This document shows, piece by piece, positions 1 to 10,848 of a stretch of 64,000 bases of DNA. Location of the stretch: contig NZ_QHHQ01000005.1 in assembly GCF_003258595.1 (NCBI RefSeq), positions 248,001 through 312,000 on the forward strand. The letters run 5' to 3'. The notes below the pieces were generated by a model. That model ran no database searches. It saw nothing but the letters and a program-made list of their open reading frames with translations, and was not told where the DNA came from. Source of the DNA: Acuticoccus sediminis. Its GTDB lineage: Bacteria; Pseudomonadota; Alphaproteobacteria; Rhizobiales; Amorphaceae. A program made the translations under genes and the position numbers. The number at the start of each line of letters is the position of its first letter. Position 1 is the first letter of the stretch.

Positions 1-1099
<1,099 letters not shown>

Positions 1100-1103
<4 letters not shown>

Positions 1104-3904
1104 ACGCACCCGCGAAGGACCTGAAGTCGATCGCCTTCACGCTCGACGGCGAGGAGGTGGAAGCGCTCCCGGGCGAGACGATCTGGGACGTCGCGATGCG
1201 CCTCGGCAAGGAGATCCCCCACCTCTGCCACCGCCCGAAGCCCGGCTATGCGCCCGACGGCAACTGCCGCGCCTGCATGGTCGAGGTCGAGGGCGAGCGC
1301 ACGCTGACGGCCTCCTGCGTCCGCCATCCCGCTGCCGGCATCAAGGTCGCAACGTCCGGCGAGCGCGTGGAGAAGAACCGCGCCCTCGTCTTCGAGCTGC
1401 TGGCCTCCGACATGCCGGACCGCGCGACGAGCCCGGACCCCGACGCGCCGTTCTGGACCCAGGCCGCCCTCACCCGGGTCGGCGACCGGCGCCGCTTCCC
1501 CTCCACCCGCCCCGGCGCGGGCAAGGCCATCCCGGTCGAGAGCATCTTCCGCGACAACTCCCACCCCTCGATCGCGGTCAACCTCGACGCCTGCATCGCC
1601 TGCAACCTGTGCGAACGGGCCTGCGTCGATGTCCAGTCCAACGACGTGATCGGCATGATGGAGCGCGGGATGGGCGCGCTCCCCGCGTTCGACGCGCACG
1701 ACCCGATGGGCCTTTCCACCTGCGTCGCCTGCGGCGAGTGCGTCCAGGCCTGCCCGACCGGCGCGCTGATGGAGCGCACGGTCCTCAACGCCGACGCCAC
1801 CAGCCGCGCCGTCGTCGCCGAAAAGGTGGTCGAGAGCGTCTGCCCGTTCTGCGGCGTCGGCTGCCAGACCGAGATCTCGGTCAAGGACAACCGCATCATC
1901 AAGGTCGACGGGCGGGACGGTCCGGCGAACCGCAACCGCCTCTGCGTCAAGGGCCGGTTCGGCTTCGACTATGTCCTCAGCCCCGAGCGGCTGACCAGAC
2001 CGCTGGTCCGCCGCGAGGATGCGCCCAAGCGGGCCGACGCGAGCATGACCTTCGCCGACATCCCCTCCGTCTTCCGCGAGGCCACATGGGAGGAGGCGCT
2101 GGAGCGCGCGGCGAAAGGCTTCACCCGCATCCTCGAGACGCGCGGCAGCCCCGCCCTCTGCGGCTTCGGCTCGGCCAAGGGCACCAACGAGGAGGCGTAC
2201 CTTTTCCAGAAGCTGATCCGCCAGGGCTTCGGCACCAACAACGTCGACCACTGCACGCGCCTGTGCCACGCCTCGTCGGTCGCCGCGCTCATCGAGGGGG
2301 TCGGCTCGGGCGCCGTCTCGGCCCCCTTCACCGCGGTCGAGGACGCGGACTGCATCATCATCATCGGCGCACGCCCTGCACAGAACCACCCGGTCGCCGC
2401 GACCTTCTTCAAGGCCGCAGCCAAGCGGGGCGCCAAACTCATCGTCATGGATCCCCGCCGGCAGGGCCTGATGCGATACGCCACGCACCCGGTGGTCTTC
2501 ACCCCCGGGCGCGACGTCGCCCTCCTCAACGCGATGCTCAACGTCATCATCACGGAGGATCTCGTCGATCGGCAGTACGTGCAGGCCAACGTCGACGGCT
2601 ACGAGGCCCTCGCCGCCAAGGTGATGGAATTCACGCCCGAGGCGATGGCCGAGGTCTGCGGCGTCCCGGCCGAAACGATCCGCGACATCGCCCGCGCCTA
2701 CGCCACCGCCGAGCGGTCGATCATCTTCTGGGGCATGGGCATCTCCCAGCACGTCCACGGGACAGACAACTCCCGCGCCCTCATCGCCCTGTCGTTGATC
2801 ACCGGCCAGGTCGGCCGCGACGGCACCGGCCTCCACCCGCTGCGCGGCCAGAACAACGTGCAGGGCGCGTCCGACGCCGGCCTCATCCCGATGCTCTACC
2901 CTGACTACAAATCCGTCGAGGACCCGGACGTGCGCGCCCACTACGAGGACGCCTGGGGCCGCGCCCTCGATCCCGTCACCGGCCTCACCGTGGTCGAGAT
3001 CATGGACGCCGTCGAAGCCGGCAGGATCAACGGCATGTACGTGATGGGCGAGAACCCGGCGATGTCGGACCCGGACCAGAACCACGCCCGGTCCGCCCTC
3101 GCCCGGCTCGACCACCTCGTGGTGCAGGACATCTTCCTCACCGAGACGGCATGGTTCGCCGACGTGATCCTCCCGGCCTCCGCGCAGGCCGAGAAGTGGG
3201 GCACCACGACGAACACCAACCGGCAGGTGCAGATGAACCGCGCCGCCATCGCCCCGCCTGGCGAGGCGCGGCAGGACTGGGAGCTGATCGTCGCGCTCGC
3301 CAACGGCATCGGCCTCGACTGGCGGTACGGCGGCGTCGACGAGGTCTATGCCGAGATGGCTAGCCACATGCACTCGCTCGACAACATCACCTGGGAGCGG
3401 ATCGACCGCGAGCACGCGGTGACCTACCCCTCTGCCGGACCGGACCTCCCGGGCGCCGACATCATCTTCCGCGAGGCCTTCCCGACGCCGACGGGCCGGG
3501 CCCGGCTGGTGCCGACCGACCTCGTCCCGCCGGACGAGATGCCCGACGCCGACTACCCCCTCGTCCTCACCACCGGGCGCCTGCTGGAACACTGGCACAC
3601 CGGGGCGATGACCCGCCGCTCCGCCGCCCTCGACGCGCAGGAGCCGGAGGCCATCGTCGCGATGCACCCGAGGGACATCGGCGAGGGCGGCCTGACCCCC
3701 GGCCAGAAGGTCCGCGTGGAGACCCGGCGCGGCGCGATCACGCTGACGCTGCGCGCCGACCGCGACGTGACGCCGGGGATGATCTTCATCCCCTTCTGCT
3801 TCAACGAAGCGGCGGCGAATTTCCTGACGAACCCGAAGCTCGACCCGTTCGGCAAGATCCCCGAGTTCAAGTACTGCGCCGCGCGCCTCGGCCCCGCCGC
3901 CTGA
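1100..3904 (+). CDS. fdsA: NAD-dependent formate dehydrogenase, alpha (molybdopterin) subunit
   Basis: Catalytic subunit oxidising formate to CO2; 934 residues, the normal size for FdsA-type enzymes. In order: an N-terminal 2Fe-2S ferredoxin domain (Cys43, 56, 59, 73); a His-Cys3 site starting near residue 155; two ferredoxin-type Cys clusters (CIACNLC and CVACGEC, about residues 165-220); CPFCGVGC near 248, which binds the 4Fe-4S next to the bis-MGD cofactor; and the active-site segment HCTRLCHASS near 385-395. The second Cys of that segment is the expected Mo/W ligand, followed by the conserved His, so this is the cysteine rather than the selenocysteine form. A C-terminal molydopterin-dinucleotide-binding domain ends the protein. 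The maturation genes fdsC/fdhD and the small fdsD, often next in such operons, do not follow. Confidence 0.95.
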
Positions 3905-3981
3905 ACCTGCCGGCCGCGGCGGGCTCCGCGTTGCCGTGCCCCGGCAGCGGTGTCCGGACTGCGGGGGCGAGGACGGGGCGT

Positions 3982-4377
3982 CTAATTCGGGTGGGTCTGG
4001 CGGTAGCGCCGCCGGATCCATTCGTTGGCGTAGACCATCCGGTCGTCATTGCGGCAGTAGGCGGTCAGGAAGCGGCCCTGCACGCTGCCGGTCTTCCGGC
4101 CGATCCAGGCCCAGCATGCGGGTTCCGTGGCGGCACAGCCGCTGTAGCGCTTCGTCCTCTGGCCGCTCTCGAAGGCGATGTAGGCCCGCCACTCGCCATC
4201 ACCGCAGCCGGCCGCCTCCGCCGGCGCGGAACCGGCCGCGAGAACCGCCACCCCGGCGCCGATGACCAGCGCTCCGACCGCGCAACACACTCCGGACGCG
4301 GCCCGCAGCCGCCCGACGGCAGGGTCCCGCCCCGCCGCAGATCGGCTCCGTCGAGAGCCGGACGCCATCGGCATCAT
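3982..4377 (-). CDS. small secreted hypothetical protein
   Basis: About 131 residues of unrecognised family. The N-terminus has an Arg-rich stretch, then a hydrophobic segment (VCCAVGALVIGAGVAVLAAG) and a probable signal peptidase site after APAEAA, giving a mature domain of about 80 residues. That domain carries four or five cysteines (GCGDGEWR, SGCAATEPACWAW, AYCRND), which suggests disulfides in the periplasm. I chose the ATG at 4377 because GAGGGG lies eight bases upstream on the minus strand; the frame stays open further upstream to 4533 but without a ribosome site. It is convergent with fdsA and has no obvious partner. Confidence 0.55.
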   Translation of the reverse strand: MMPMASGSRRSRSAAGRDPAVGRLRAASGVCCAVGALVIGAGVAVLAAGSAPAEAAGCGDGEWRAYIAFESGQRTKRYSGCAATEPACWAWIGRKTGSVQGRFLTAYCRNDDRMVYANEWIRRRYRQTHPN

Positions 4378-4663
4378 ATCGCTAGCCCCTCGTCCCGCCG
4401 GCGCTCCTTCGTTCGAGCATCCCCCACCCGGTCGAGGGCGGATCGGACGCTCCGTCGGTCGGAGAGCGGGCACGTCTGTCACGCCCGAGCGGGCTCGCCC
4501 GGACGGACGTGCCCTAGGCGCCGTCTGTGACACCGCCGTCTCGCCTGGATGACGATTTCATTCCGGCGGCGGGACCAGCCGGCAACCGGACGTGCGAACG
4601 CGCTCCGCCCGGGAGCGCGTGGCGCCTGAATACGTCCGTGGCGAGGGAAGTGCCGACCGCGCC

Positions 4664-5230
4664 TCAGGCGAGGGCGGGCGCCAGATGCGGCGGGAGGTCG
4701 AACTCCTCGGCCATGCGCGCCCGTGCCTCCGCCGACATCTTGCGCGCGGTCTTGGTGAGGATGCGCATGACGTCCTCGTCGGCGTGCTTGGCCGCGAACG
4801 GCGTGAAATAGTGCCGGACGAAGACGAAGCAGATGACGTCTTCCAGGAGTTGCATGTCCGGATTGCGCTTGATGCCCTCCTTGCGCAGGAGGCTCGCGAC
4901 CGCGTCGCGCTCGGCCTCGTCGTAGCCCGCCTCGGCCATCAGGCCGGTGACGCGCCCGGCGTGGAACGTCGCGAGGTCCGTGCGCCAGGCGAGGTAGCCG
5001 GCCCTGCCCTCCGGGTAGGATTCGCGCGGGCTCGTCCAGCGCTCGATGTGCTGGCCCCGGGCAGCGATCTTCACCGCTTCCGCCGCGTCGGGGGCAAGGC
5101 GGTCGAGCTCCTCGGACATGCGCTCGCCGTAGAGGACCGACGCCGGGCGCCCGGTCGCCTCGTCGAGGTTCGGGTCGGCCGCGTTGGCCGCGTCGATCGC
5201 CGCAATCACTCGCTCAAACCGCTCGCTCAT
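4664..5230 (-). CDS. DUF4202 family protein
   Basis: A 188-residue soluble protein matching the DUF4202 pattern in order: an N-terminal helix (MSERFERVIAAIDAANAADP), the segment GRPASVLYGERMSEEL, the highly conserved RGQHIERW and YPEGRAGYLAWR, a His-containing helix (FHAGRV), and LLRKEGIKRNPDMQLLEDV followed by FVFVRHYFTPFAAKH. The repeated His/Glu/Asp positions (RGQHIERW, LEDV, RHY) resemble an HD-like helical metal site, but that is inference and no activity is known to me for the family. The start at 5230 has GAGGTG close upstream. It is the last gene of the minus-strand liv block, 36 bp after the hydrolase-like gene, so it is probably co-transcribed with it. Confidence 0.8.
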   Translation of the reverse strand: MSERFERVIAAIDAANAADPNLDEATGRPASVLYGERMSEELDRLAPDAAEAVKIAARGQHIERWTSPRESYPEGRAGYLAWRTDLATFHAGRVTGLMAEAGYDEAERDAVASLLRKEGIKRNPDMQLLEDVICFVFVRHYFTPFAAKHADEDVMRILTKTARKMSAEARARMAEEFDLPPHLAPALA

Positions 5231-5266
5231 CCGCACCTCTCCGTGTCGGCCATGCCGCAAAGACGC

Positions 5267-5815
5267 CTACTTCCGCTCCATCCGGTAGCGGAAGTCGCAG
5301 TGGCTGGCGCCCTGCATGATCGTCTGGCTCCGCTCCAGCTTCAACCGCGGATCGTAGCCCTCGCAGAAGGTCCCGTCGCGATTGCAGGAGAGGATGTGGC
5401 CGATATGGCCGAGCCCCATGTCCTTGTAGAGCTCGGCGTAGCGGCAGCGCACGACGTTGAAGTCGTAGTGCTCGGCGTCGCGGTGGACCGTCTCGGTCTG
5501 GAGCGCGCCGTGGGCGGTCCAGCGCGGCTGCAGGTCGATGAAGCCCTGCAGGCTCGTCTCGCCGCCCTGCTCGGCCGCCATCTGCCTGCCCTGCGCGATG
5601 GCGCTCTCGCGGATGACGCCGGAGAGGAGCTTGTCCGCCTCGGCCCGGCCCATCTTGTCGACGAGCGCGGTGTAGATGGGGCGGATGATCTCCGCCTCGA
5701 TCTTGCGCCGCGCCAGCATCGGCAGTGCCGCGATCGCGGCGTCGATCGCCTCGGCGGTCTCGTCGCGGCCGACCGGCACGGTCTCGTCGTCCGTCAGTTC
5801 GACCTTCTCGCTCAT
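5267..5815 (-). CDS. L-2-amino-thiazoline-4-carboxylic acid hydrolase-like protein
   Basis: 182 residues resembling the ATC hydrolase family, named for the enzyme that opens 2-amino-thiazoline-4-carboxylate toward cysteine. The C-terminal half carries the family's recognisable segments: FNVVRCRYAELYKDMGL, GHILSCNRDGTFCEGYDPRL and GASHCDFRYRM. These contain several conserved Cys, His and Asp residues. The N-terminal third is helical. Its ATG overlaps the livF stop (ATGA), so it is translationally coupled to an amino-acid ABC importer. That makes a role in processing the imported substrate plausible. The true substrate cannot be read from sequence; many family members are uncharacterised. Confidence 0.7.
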   Translation of the reverse strand: MSEKVELTDDETVPVGRDETAEAIDAAIAALPMLARRKIEAEIIRPIYTALVDKMGRAEADKLLSGVIRESAIAQGRQMAAEQGGETSLQGFIDLQPRWTAHGALQTETVHRDAEHYDFNVVRCRYAELYKDMGLGHIGHILSCNRDGTFCEGYDPRLKLERSQTIMQGASHCDFRYRMERK

Positions 5816-6531
5816 TGGACGTGTCCTCCCAGATAGGCGTCCACGATCCGCGGATCGGATTTCAGTTCGGCGGCGGGCCCGGACAGCACGATGGTGCCGC
5901 CTTCGATCACGTGCGCCACGTCGGCCACGTTCAGCGCGCCGCGCGCGTTCTGCTCGACGATGAGGATGGAGACCCCCTCCTCGCGGATCTTCGCCACGAG
6001 GTCGAAGATGAGCCCGACGAGCTTCGGCGCCAACCCCAGCGACGGCTCGTCGAGGAGGAGGAGCTTGGGCCGGGCCATCAGCGCCCGCGCGATGCACAGC
6101 ATCTGCTGCTCGCCGCCCGAGAGCGAGCCCGCGCCCTGCCCCATCCGGTCCTTCAGCACGGGGAACAGTTCGAGCACCGTGTCGAGCTCCTCCATCCCGA
6201 GCGATCCGCCGCCCAGCAGCAGGTTCTCCCGCACGCTCATGTTGGAGAAGATCTGCCGCCCCTCCGGCGCCTGGCAGATGCCCCGCTCGACGATCTTGTG
6301 CGAGGCGAGGTTGGTGATCGGCAGGCCCTCGAACAGGATCTCGCCGGACGTCACCTTGTAGATGCCGGAGATCGCCCGCATCAGCGTCGTCTTGCCGACG
6401 CCGTTGGCGCCCAGCACCGCGACGATGGACCCGCGCGGCACGTCGAGCGAGACACCCGACAGGATCTGCTGCACGCCCATCTTCACCGCGACGTCGCGGA
6501 TCTCGACGAGGTGGTCGTCTTCGCCGCTCAT
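5812..6531 (-). CDS. livF: branched-chain amino acid ABC transporter, ATP-binding protein LivF
   Basis: 239-residue cytoplasmic ATPase of a LIV-type importer. It has Walker A GANGVGKTT, the Q-loop region EGRQIFSNMSV typical of LivF, the signature LSGGEQQMLCIARAL, Walker B KLLLLDEPSLGLAP and the switch His region replaced by the usual LIVEQNA. The LivF-specific stretch LGLAPKLVGLIFDLVAKI separates it from LivG. Its start overlaps the livG stop by four bases. Together with LivG it should form the ATPase heterodimer for the LivH/LivM permeases in the same operon. Confidence 0.9.
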   Translation of the reverse strand: MSGEDDHLVEIRDVAVKMGVQQILSGVSLDVPRGSIVAVLGANGVGKTTLMRAISGIYKVTSGEILFEGLPITNLASHKIVERGICQAPEGRQIFSNMSVRENLLLGGGSLGMEELDTVLELFPVLKDRMGQGAGSLSGGEQQMLCIARALMARPKLLLLDEPSLGLAPKLVGLIFDLVAKIREEGVSILIVEQNARGALNVADVAHVIEGGTIVLSGPAAELKSDPRIVDAYLGGHVQ

Positions 6532-7283
6532 GCTTCCGTTCCCAGGTAGGCTTCGAGCACCGCCGGGTCCTTGCGGACCACCGCCGGCACGTCGTCGGCG
6601 ATCTTCCGCCCCGACGCCAGCACCACGATGCGCTGACAGACGGACATGACGAGCCCCATGTCGTGCTCCACCAGCATCACGGTCAGCCCGTCGCCGTGGA
6701 GCGAGCGGATGAACCTTGCGAGGTCGCGCGTCTCGGAATCGTTGAGGCCGGCGGCCGGCTCGTCGAGGATGAGGAGGTCGGGCTGCATCGCCAGCGCCCG
6801 CGCGATCTCGAGGTACTTGCGCCGGCCGTAGGAGAGGTTCGCGGCAAGCTCCGTCGCGACGCCGGCGAGCTCGGAGCGCTCCAGCGCCCGCCACACCCGC
6901 TCGGAAATCTCCTCCGCGCGCCTGCCGCCGCGCCGCAGCGCCGCGAAGGCCGACTGCGGATGCGTTCCGAACGCGCCCACCGAGACGTTGTCGAACACCG
7001 TCATGTTCGGGAAGACGCGCAGGTTCTGGAACGTGCGGCCGATGCCGAGGCGCGCGATGCGGTTCGGCTTCAGCCCGTTCAGCCGCGTGCCGCGGAACCG
7101 CACCTCGCCGGACGACAGCGGCGTGAAGCCGGAGATGAGGTTGAAGAGCGTCGTCTTGCCCGCCCCGTTTGGACCGATCAGCCCGACGAGCTCGCCCTCC
7201 CCGACGTGGGTCGAGACGCTGTCCACCGCGGTGAGACCGCCGAAGCGGCGCGTGGCGCCGTCGATGACGAGGAAGTCGCTCAT
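6528..7283 (-). CDS. livG: branched-chain amino acid ABC transporter, ATP-binding protein LivG
   Basis: 251-residue ATPase. Walker A is GPNGAGKTTLFN, followed by the LivG-typical NLISGFTPLSSGEVRFRG and IARLGIGRTFQNLRVFPNMTV. The signature region is the divergent NLSYGRRKYLEIARAL seen in LivG proteins, Walker B is LLILDEPAAGLND, and the switch is VMLVEHDMGLVM. It starts with ATG overlapping the livM stop (ATGA) and ends overlapping livF. It is the second half of the nucleotide-binding dimer of this importer. Confidence 0.92.
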   Translation of the reverse strand: MSDFLVIDGATRRFGGLTAVDSVSTHVGEGELVGLIGPNGAGKTTLFNLISGFTPLSSGEVRFRGTRLNGLKPNRIARLGIGRTFQNLRVFPNMTVFDNVSVGAFGTHPQSAFAALRRGGRRAEEISERVWRALERSELAGVATELAANLSYGRRKYLEIARALAMQPDLLILDEPAAGLNDSETRDLARFIRSLHGDGLTVMLVEHDMGLVMSVCQRIVVLASGRKIADDVPAVVRKDPAVLEAYLGTEA

Positions 7284-8323
7284 CGCCAGCCCACCCCGCG
7301 GCCCTTCGCGTCCGTCGTCCAGGCGTCGCCGAGCTGGCGGCGCACCAGGGCGAGCGCGCTCACCTCACCGAACAGACCGCGCGGCAGGAGGAGGATCGAG
7401 AAGAACAGGACGCAGCCCACCATGATGTTGCGCACGTCCCCCAGCGGCCGCAGGAACTCCGGCAGCAGGATGAGGAGAAGCGCACCGATGATCGCGCCCG
7501 GCAGGCTGCCGAGCCCGCCGACGACGATCATCGACAGGATGAGGATCGATTCGGCGAAGTCGAAGTCGGGCGGCGCGATGTAGCCCGTCGTGTGCGCCCA
7601 GAGCGCCCCCGCGACGCCCGCGAAGGCGGCGGAGATGACGAAGGCCTGCATCTTCATCGCCACGGTGCGCACGCCCATGGCGTCGGCGCACTGGTCGTCC
7701 TCGCGCAGGCTCCTCAATGCGTTGCCGTAGTAGGAGTGGCTGATGCGGTGGATCACGACGAGGGAGGCGACCACCACCAGCGCCACCACGAAGTAGGTCG
7801 CGGTCGGCGAGGAGAGGTCGATCCCGAAGACGCTGAGGCCGCCGAACAGGAGGACGCCGTTCGGCCCGTTCGTGAAGCTCACCCAGTTGAGAAGGACGAG
7901 GTAGATCATCTGCCCGATCGCGAGCGTCGCGACCGCGAAGTAGATCGAAACGAGCCGCATCGTCGGCAGCGCGACCAGGAAGGCGATCGCCGCCGTGACC
8001 ACCGCCGCCGCCGGGATCGTCAGCACGAACGTCGTGTCGAAGTGGGACGCCAGCAGGCCCGCCGTGTAGGCGCCGACGCCGTAGAAGGCGGCGTGGCCCA
8101 GGTGCAGGAGGCCCGCGACGCCGGTCACCACGTGGAGCGAGGCGGCGAGCAGGACGAAGATCAGCGCCAGGTTGGCGATCTGGTAGAAGTAGCCCTTGCC
8201 GAAGTGGGCGAGCAGCGCCGGTATCAGCGCGAACACGAGGAGCGCGCCGACGAGCGGCAGCACGCGGCTCATGAGCGAGCGGCCGGCCTGCGGCATGGCG
8301 GGACGGGAAACGGGGTCAGACAC
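7280..8323 (-). CDS. livM: branched-chain amino acid ABC transporter, permease LivM
   Basis: 347-residue inner-membrane permease with about nine or ten hydrophobic segments. Family landmarks are HVVTGVAGLLHLGHAAFYGVG near the N-terminus, YFAVATLAIGQMIYLVLLNW, the EAA-like cytoplasmic loop around LRSLREDDQCADAMGV, and SILILSMIVVGGLGSLPGA near the C-terminus. The start codon is GTG at 8323, eight bases inside livH, which fits the compact operon. The last residues (WTTDAKGRGVGWR) form a short charged tail. Confidence 0.9.
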   Translation of the reverse strand: MSDPVSRPAMPQAGRSLMSRVLPLVGALLVFALIPALLAHFGKGYFYQIANLALIFVLLAASLHVVTGVAGLLHLGHAAFYGVGAYTAGLLASHFDTTFVLTIPAAAVVTAAIAFLVALPTMRLVSIYFAVATLAIGQMIYLVLLNWVSFTNGPNGVLLFGGLSVFGIDLSSPTATYFVVALVVVASLVVIHRISHSYYGNALRSLREDDQCADAMGVRTVAMKMQAFVISAAFAGVAGALWAHTTGYIAPPDFDFAESILILSMIVVGGLGSLPGAIIGALLLILLPEFLRPLGDVRNIMVGCVLFFSILLLPRGLFGEVSALALVRRQLGDAWTTDAKGRGVGWR

Positions 8324-9230
8324 GTTCGCGCTTGGCTCCGAACAGCCCTTGCGGGAAGAAGATCAGGGTCAGGATCAGGAAGCTGTAGGCGACGATGTCG
8401 GCCCAGCCGGACGAGATGAACGTCACCGCGATGCTCTCCGACAGGCCGAGGATGATGGCGCAGATGACCGCGCCGGGGATCGACGAGAGCCCGCCCATCA
8501 CCATCGCCACGAACGCCTTGATCCCCGGCACGAAGCCCATCGCGGGGAAGATCACGCCGTAGTATAGCCCGACGAGGATGCCCGCCGCGGCGCCCATCAT
8601 GCCGCCGATCACGAACGTCATGATGATCGTCCGGTCGACGTTGATGCCGACGTAGCGCGCCCCCAGCGGATTGTTGGAGACGGCGCGGATCGACAGGCCG
8701 ACGTGCGTGCGCGTCAGCAGGAACTGCAGCCCCACCAGCATCGCCACCGAGACGACGAAGATGATGACGTCGCCCGTCGTGATCACCACCGGACCGACGT
8801 GGATGGGATCGTTGATGAGGTACTCGAACGGCACCTGCTGCTGCTGCGAGCCGAAGACGAGCTCGATCAGCTCGCGCACGATGATGGACACCGCGAGCGA
8901 GGACATCAGCGTCGCCTCGCGCATCGCGCGCGACTTCAGCGAGGCCTCGTCCGTGAAGCGCCGGAACGGCTTGAAGGCGATGCGCTCCAGCGAGAAGCCC
9001 GCGAGCGCGCCGACCAGCAGCGCGAAGAGCACCACGAGGAAGAAGGGCGGCGCGAACGCGGTGATGAGCACGAGGCTCGCGAAGGCGCCGATGGTGTAGA
9101 CCTCGCCATGAGCGAAGTTGACCACGTTGAGCACGCCGAAGATCAGCGTGAAGCCGATCGCCATCAGCGCGTAGGTCATGCCGAGGGACAGCCCGATGAC
9201 GAGCTGCTGAAGATAATATGGATCGATCAT
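8316..9230 (-). CDS. livH: branched-chain amino acid ABC transporter, permease LivH
   Basis: 304-residue inner-membrane permease, the LivH partner of LivM. It begins MIDPYYLQQLVIGLSLGMTY and contains FTLIFGVLNVVNFAHGEVYT, the classic LivH signature, and later RAVSNNPLGARYVGINVDRT and AFVAMVMGGLSSIPGAV. I chose the ATG at 9230 over the TTG one codon upstream because ATG is stronger and GGACGG lies just ahead. It is separated from livK by 52 bp that contain a strong GC hairpin, and it overlaps livM by eight bases. Confidence 0.9.
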   Translation of the reverse strand: MIDPYYLQQLVIGLSLGMTYALMAIGFTLIFGVLNVVNFAHGEVYTIGAFASLVLITAFAPPFFLVVLFALLVGALAGFSLERIAFKPFRRFTDEASLKSRAMREATLMSSLAVSIIVRELIELVFGSQQQQVPFEYLINDPIHVGPVVITTGDVIIFVVSVAMLVGLQFLLTRTHVGLSIRAVSNNPLGARYVGINVDRTIIMTFVIGGMMGAAAGILVGLYYGVIFPAMGFVPGIKAFVAMVMGGLSSIPGAVICAIILGLSESIAVTFISSGWADIVAYSFLILTLIFFPQGLFGAKRERV

Positions 9231-9252
9231 CAAGCCGTCCGGGCCTTGAGGC

Positions 9253-9276
9253 GGGGCCGGGCGCGAACCCGGCCCC
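9253..9276 (-). promoter_or_regulatory. intercistronic GC hairpin between livK and livH
   Basis: A perfect 9-bp inverted repeat, GGGGCCGGG with a 6-base loop and CCCGGCCCC, lies between the livK stop and the livH start. No T-run follows on the minus strand, so it is not a classic terminator. Such structures after binding-protein genes are known to protect the upstream message and lower downstream expression, giving excess binding protein; that role here is inferred. Confidence 0.55.
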
Positions 9277-9282
9277 AGGGGG

Positions 9283-10392
9283 TCATTCGATACCGACGAA
9301 CGCGCCGTCGATCACTTCGGCCTTGGTAAGCTCCTTGGCCGGCTCGCGGTTCTCGTCGAACGTCGTGACGCCGGTGACGCCGGGGTAGTCCTTCGTCGCG
9401 GCGAGCGCATCGCGCACCTTCTCGCGCGTCACGTCCGGGTACGAGGCGACGATGGCGTCGAGCATGATGCCGACCGCGTCGAACGCCTGGGCCGGGAACT
9501 GGCCGGGCGCCTCGCCGTAGCGCGACTCGTACTCGGACACGAACTCCTTGACGTTCTCCGCGTCGCTCGTCGGCAGGAAGGTCACGGTGAGCTTCATGCC
9601 GTTGACCGCGTCGCCGCCGAGGTTGATCAGCGCCGGGTTGTAGGCCGCCGAGGTCGAGAACACCGGGATCTCGACGCCGAGCTGCTTCATCTGGCGCAGG
9701 AAGTTGGCGCCGTCCTCATAGAAGTAGCCGGTATAGACCGCGTCCGGCTCGGACCGCTGGATCTTGGTGATCACCGAGCGGAAATCCTTCAGACCGCGGT
9801 TGAAGTATTCCGAGAAGACGACCTCGCCGCTGTCCGCCTCGAACTGCTTGGTGAAGCCCGCCACGACGGACTGGCCCCAGTCGGTCTGCTCCGCGATCAC
9901 CGCAACCTTCTTGATGCCGAGCTCGGTCATCCAGTCGGCGTTGTAGGGGCCTTCCTGGTTCTGCGTGGTGATATTGCGGAACTGCCACTCGGAGATCTTC
10001 GTGTAGTCCGGGTGCGAGGCGGTCTGCGAGAGCTGGGGCATGCCGGCGCGGCTGTAGACCTGTGCGGCCGCCATCGACACGGTGGACGTGAAGTCGCCCA
10101 GGACGCCGACGATGCAGGGGTTGTCGACGAACTTGCGGGCGATGGTCACCCCTTCCTTGGCGTCGGAGCGACTGTCCTCGTAGATGATCTCCACCGGGAC
10201 CGGCAGCTTGCCAGAGGCGTTGAACTTCTCGAGCTGGATTTCGGCCGCGTTGCGGAAGCCCTGGCCGTACTGCGCGGTGTCGCCGGTCAGCGGGAGCTGG
10301 TAGCCGATGCAGATCTTGTCCTGCGCCGACGCTCCGGTGGCCCCGAGCGCGGCGAGGACGCCAGCAGCAATTGCGGTCTTGAGCTTCATCAT
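9283..10392 (-). CDS. livK: branched-chain/polar amino acid ABC transporter, periplasmic binding protein
   Basis: 369-residue type I periplasmic binding protein. A signal peptide (MMKLKTAIAAGVLAALGATG, cleavage after ASA) precedes the mature start QDKICIGYQLPLTGDTAQYG. Both lobes of the Leu/Ile/Val-binding fold are recognisable: GVLGDFTSTVSMAAAQVYS with TASHPDYTKISEW in the first, and IKKVAVIAEQTDWGQSVV, DFRSVITKIQRSEPDAVYTG in the second. It is the first gene of the minus-strand importer operon. A good ribosome site (GGAGAG) precedes the paired ATG codons at 10392/10389. The ligand cannot be named; the downstream hydrolase-like gene hints at something other than simple branched-chain amino acids. 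Confidence 0.9.
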   Translation of the reverse strand: MMKLKTAIAAGVLAALGATGASAQDKICIGYQLPLTGDTAQYGQGFRNAAEIQLEKFNASGKLPVPVEIIYEDSRSDAKEGVTIARKFVDNPCIVGVLGDFTSTVSMAAAQVYSRAGMPQLSQTASHPDYTKISEWQFRNITTQNQEGPYNADWMTELGIKKVAVIAEQTDWGQSVVAGFTKQFEADSGEVVFSEYFNRGLKDFRSVITKIQRSEPDAVYTGYFYEDGANFLRQMKQLGVEIPVFSTSAAYNPALINLGGDAVNGMKLTVTFLPTSDAENVKEFVSEYESRYGEAPGQFPAQAFDAVGIMLDAIVASYPDVTREKVRDALAATKDYPGVTGVTTFDENREPAKELTKAEVIDGAFVGIE

Positions 10393-10848
10393 CGTTGGTT
10401 CTCTCCTCGCATCGTTCGGGCGGGTCGGTGAGCCGCGCCCGGGTCTGTTTCCGGCCGTCGAGCCGGTTCGCGCATCCGCTTCGATCGGGGTGTCCGGCCG
10501 GGCGTGCCGCGCGGCCGGCCCGGGCTCCACGATCGTCCCCGCACCATGGGCCGAGGCGAGGACAGCGTGGCCTCGCGGACGACCCGCCGGTGCATGTTGC
10601 GGGCCACGTTAGCCCACTTGCATGCCATGTGAACACCGGCACCGTGCGGGACAGCCCTGCTGCGGCGGGTGCCACTTGGGACCGGTGTGCTCCATCGCCG
10701 CCACAACCCAGGCGTTCGGCCGCGCCGCGTCCCGGAGCGGGCCGGCGAAGTACCGGAATGACCCTCATTTTCCGCCCACTATTGCATCGGGCGGCGTTTG
10801 ATCGTCCGATACCGCCCCGTCGCACACCCCGCTCCCGAGAGGCGCGCC
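10393..10848. other. divergent intergenic region between livK and the aminotransferase
   Basis: 456 bp with no credible gene. It must hold the livK promoter and probably that of the rightward transaminase. I see GC-rich sequence with a short A/T-richer patch around 10590-10640 containing repeated GCATG/GCCATG elements, but no convincing -35/-10 pair or operator. Confidence 0.4.
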
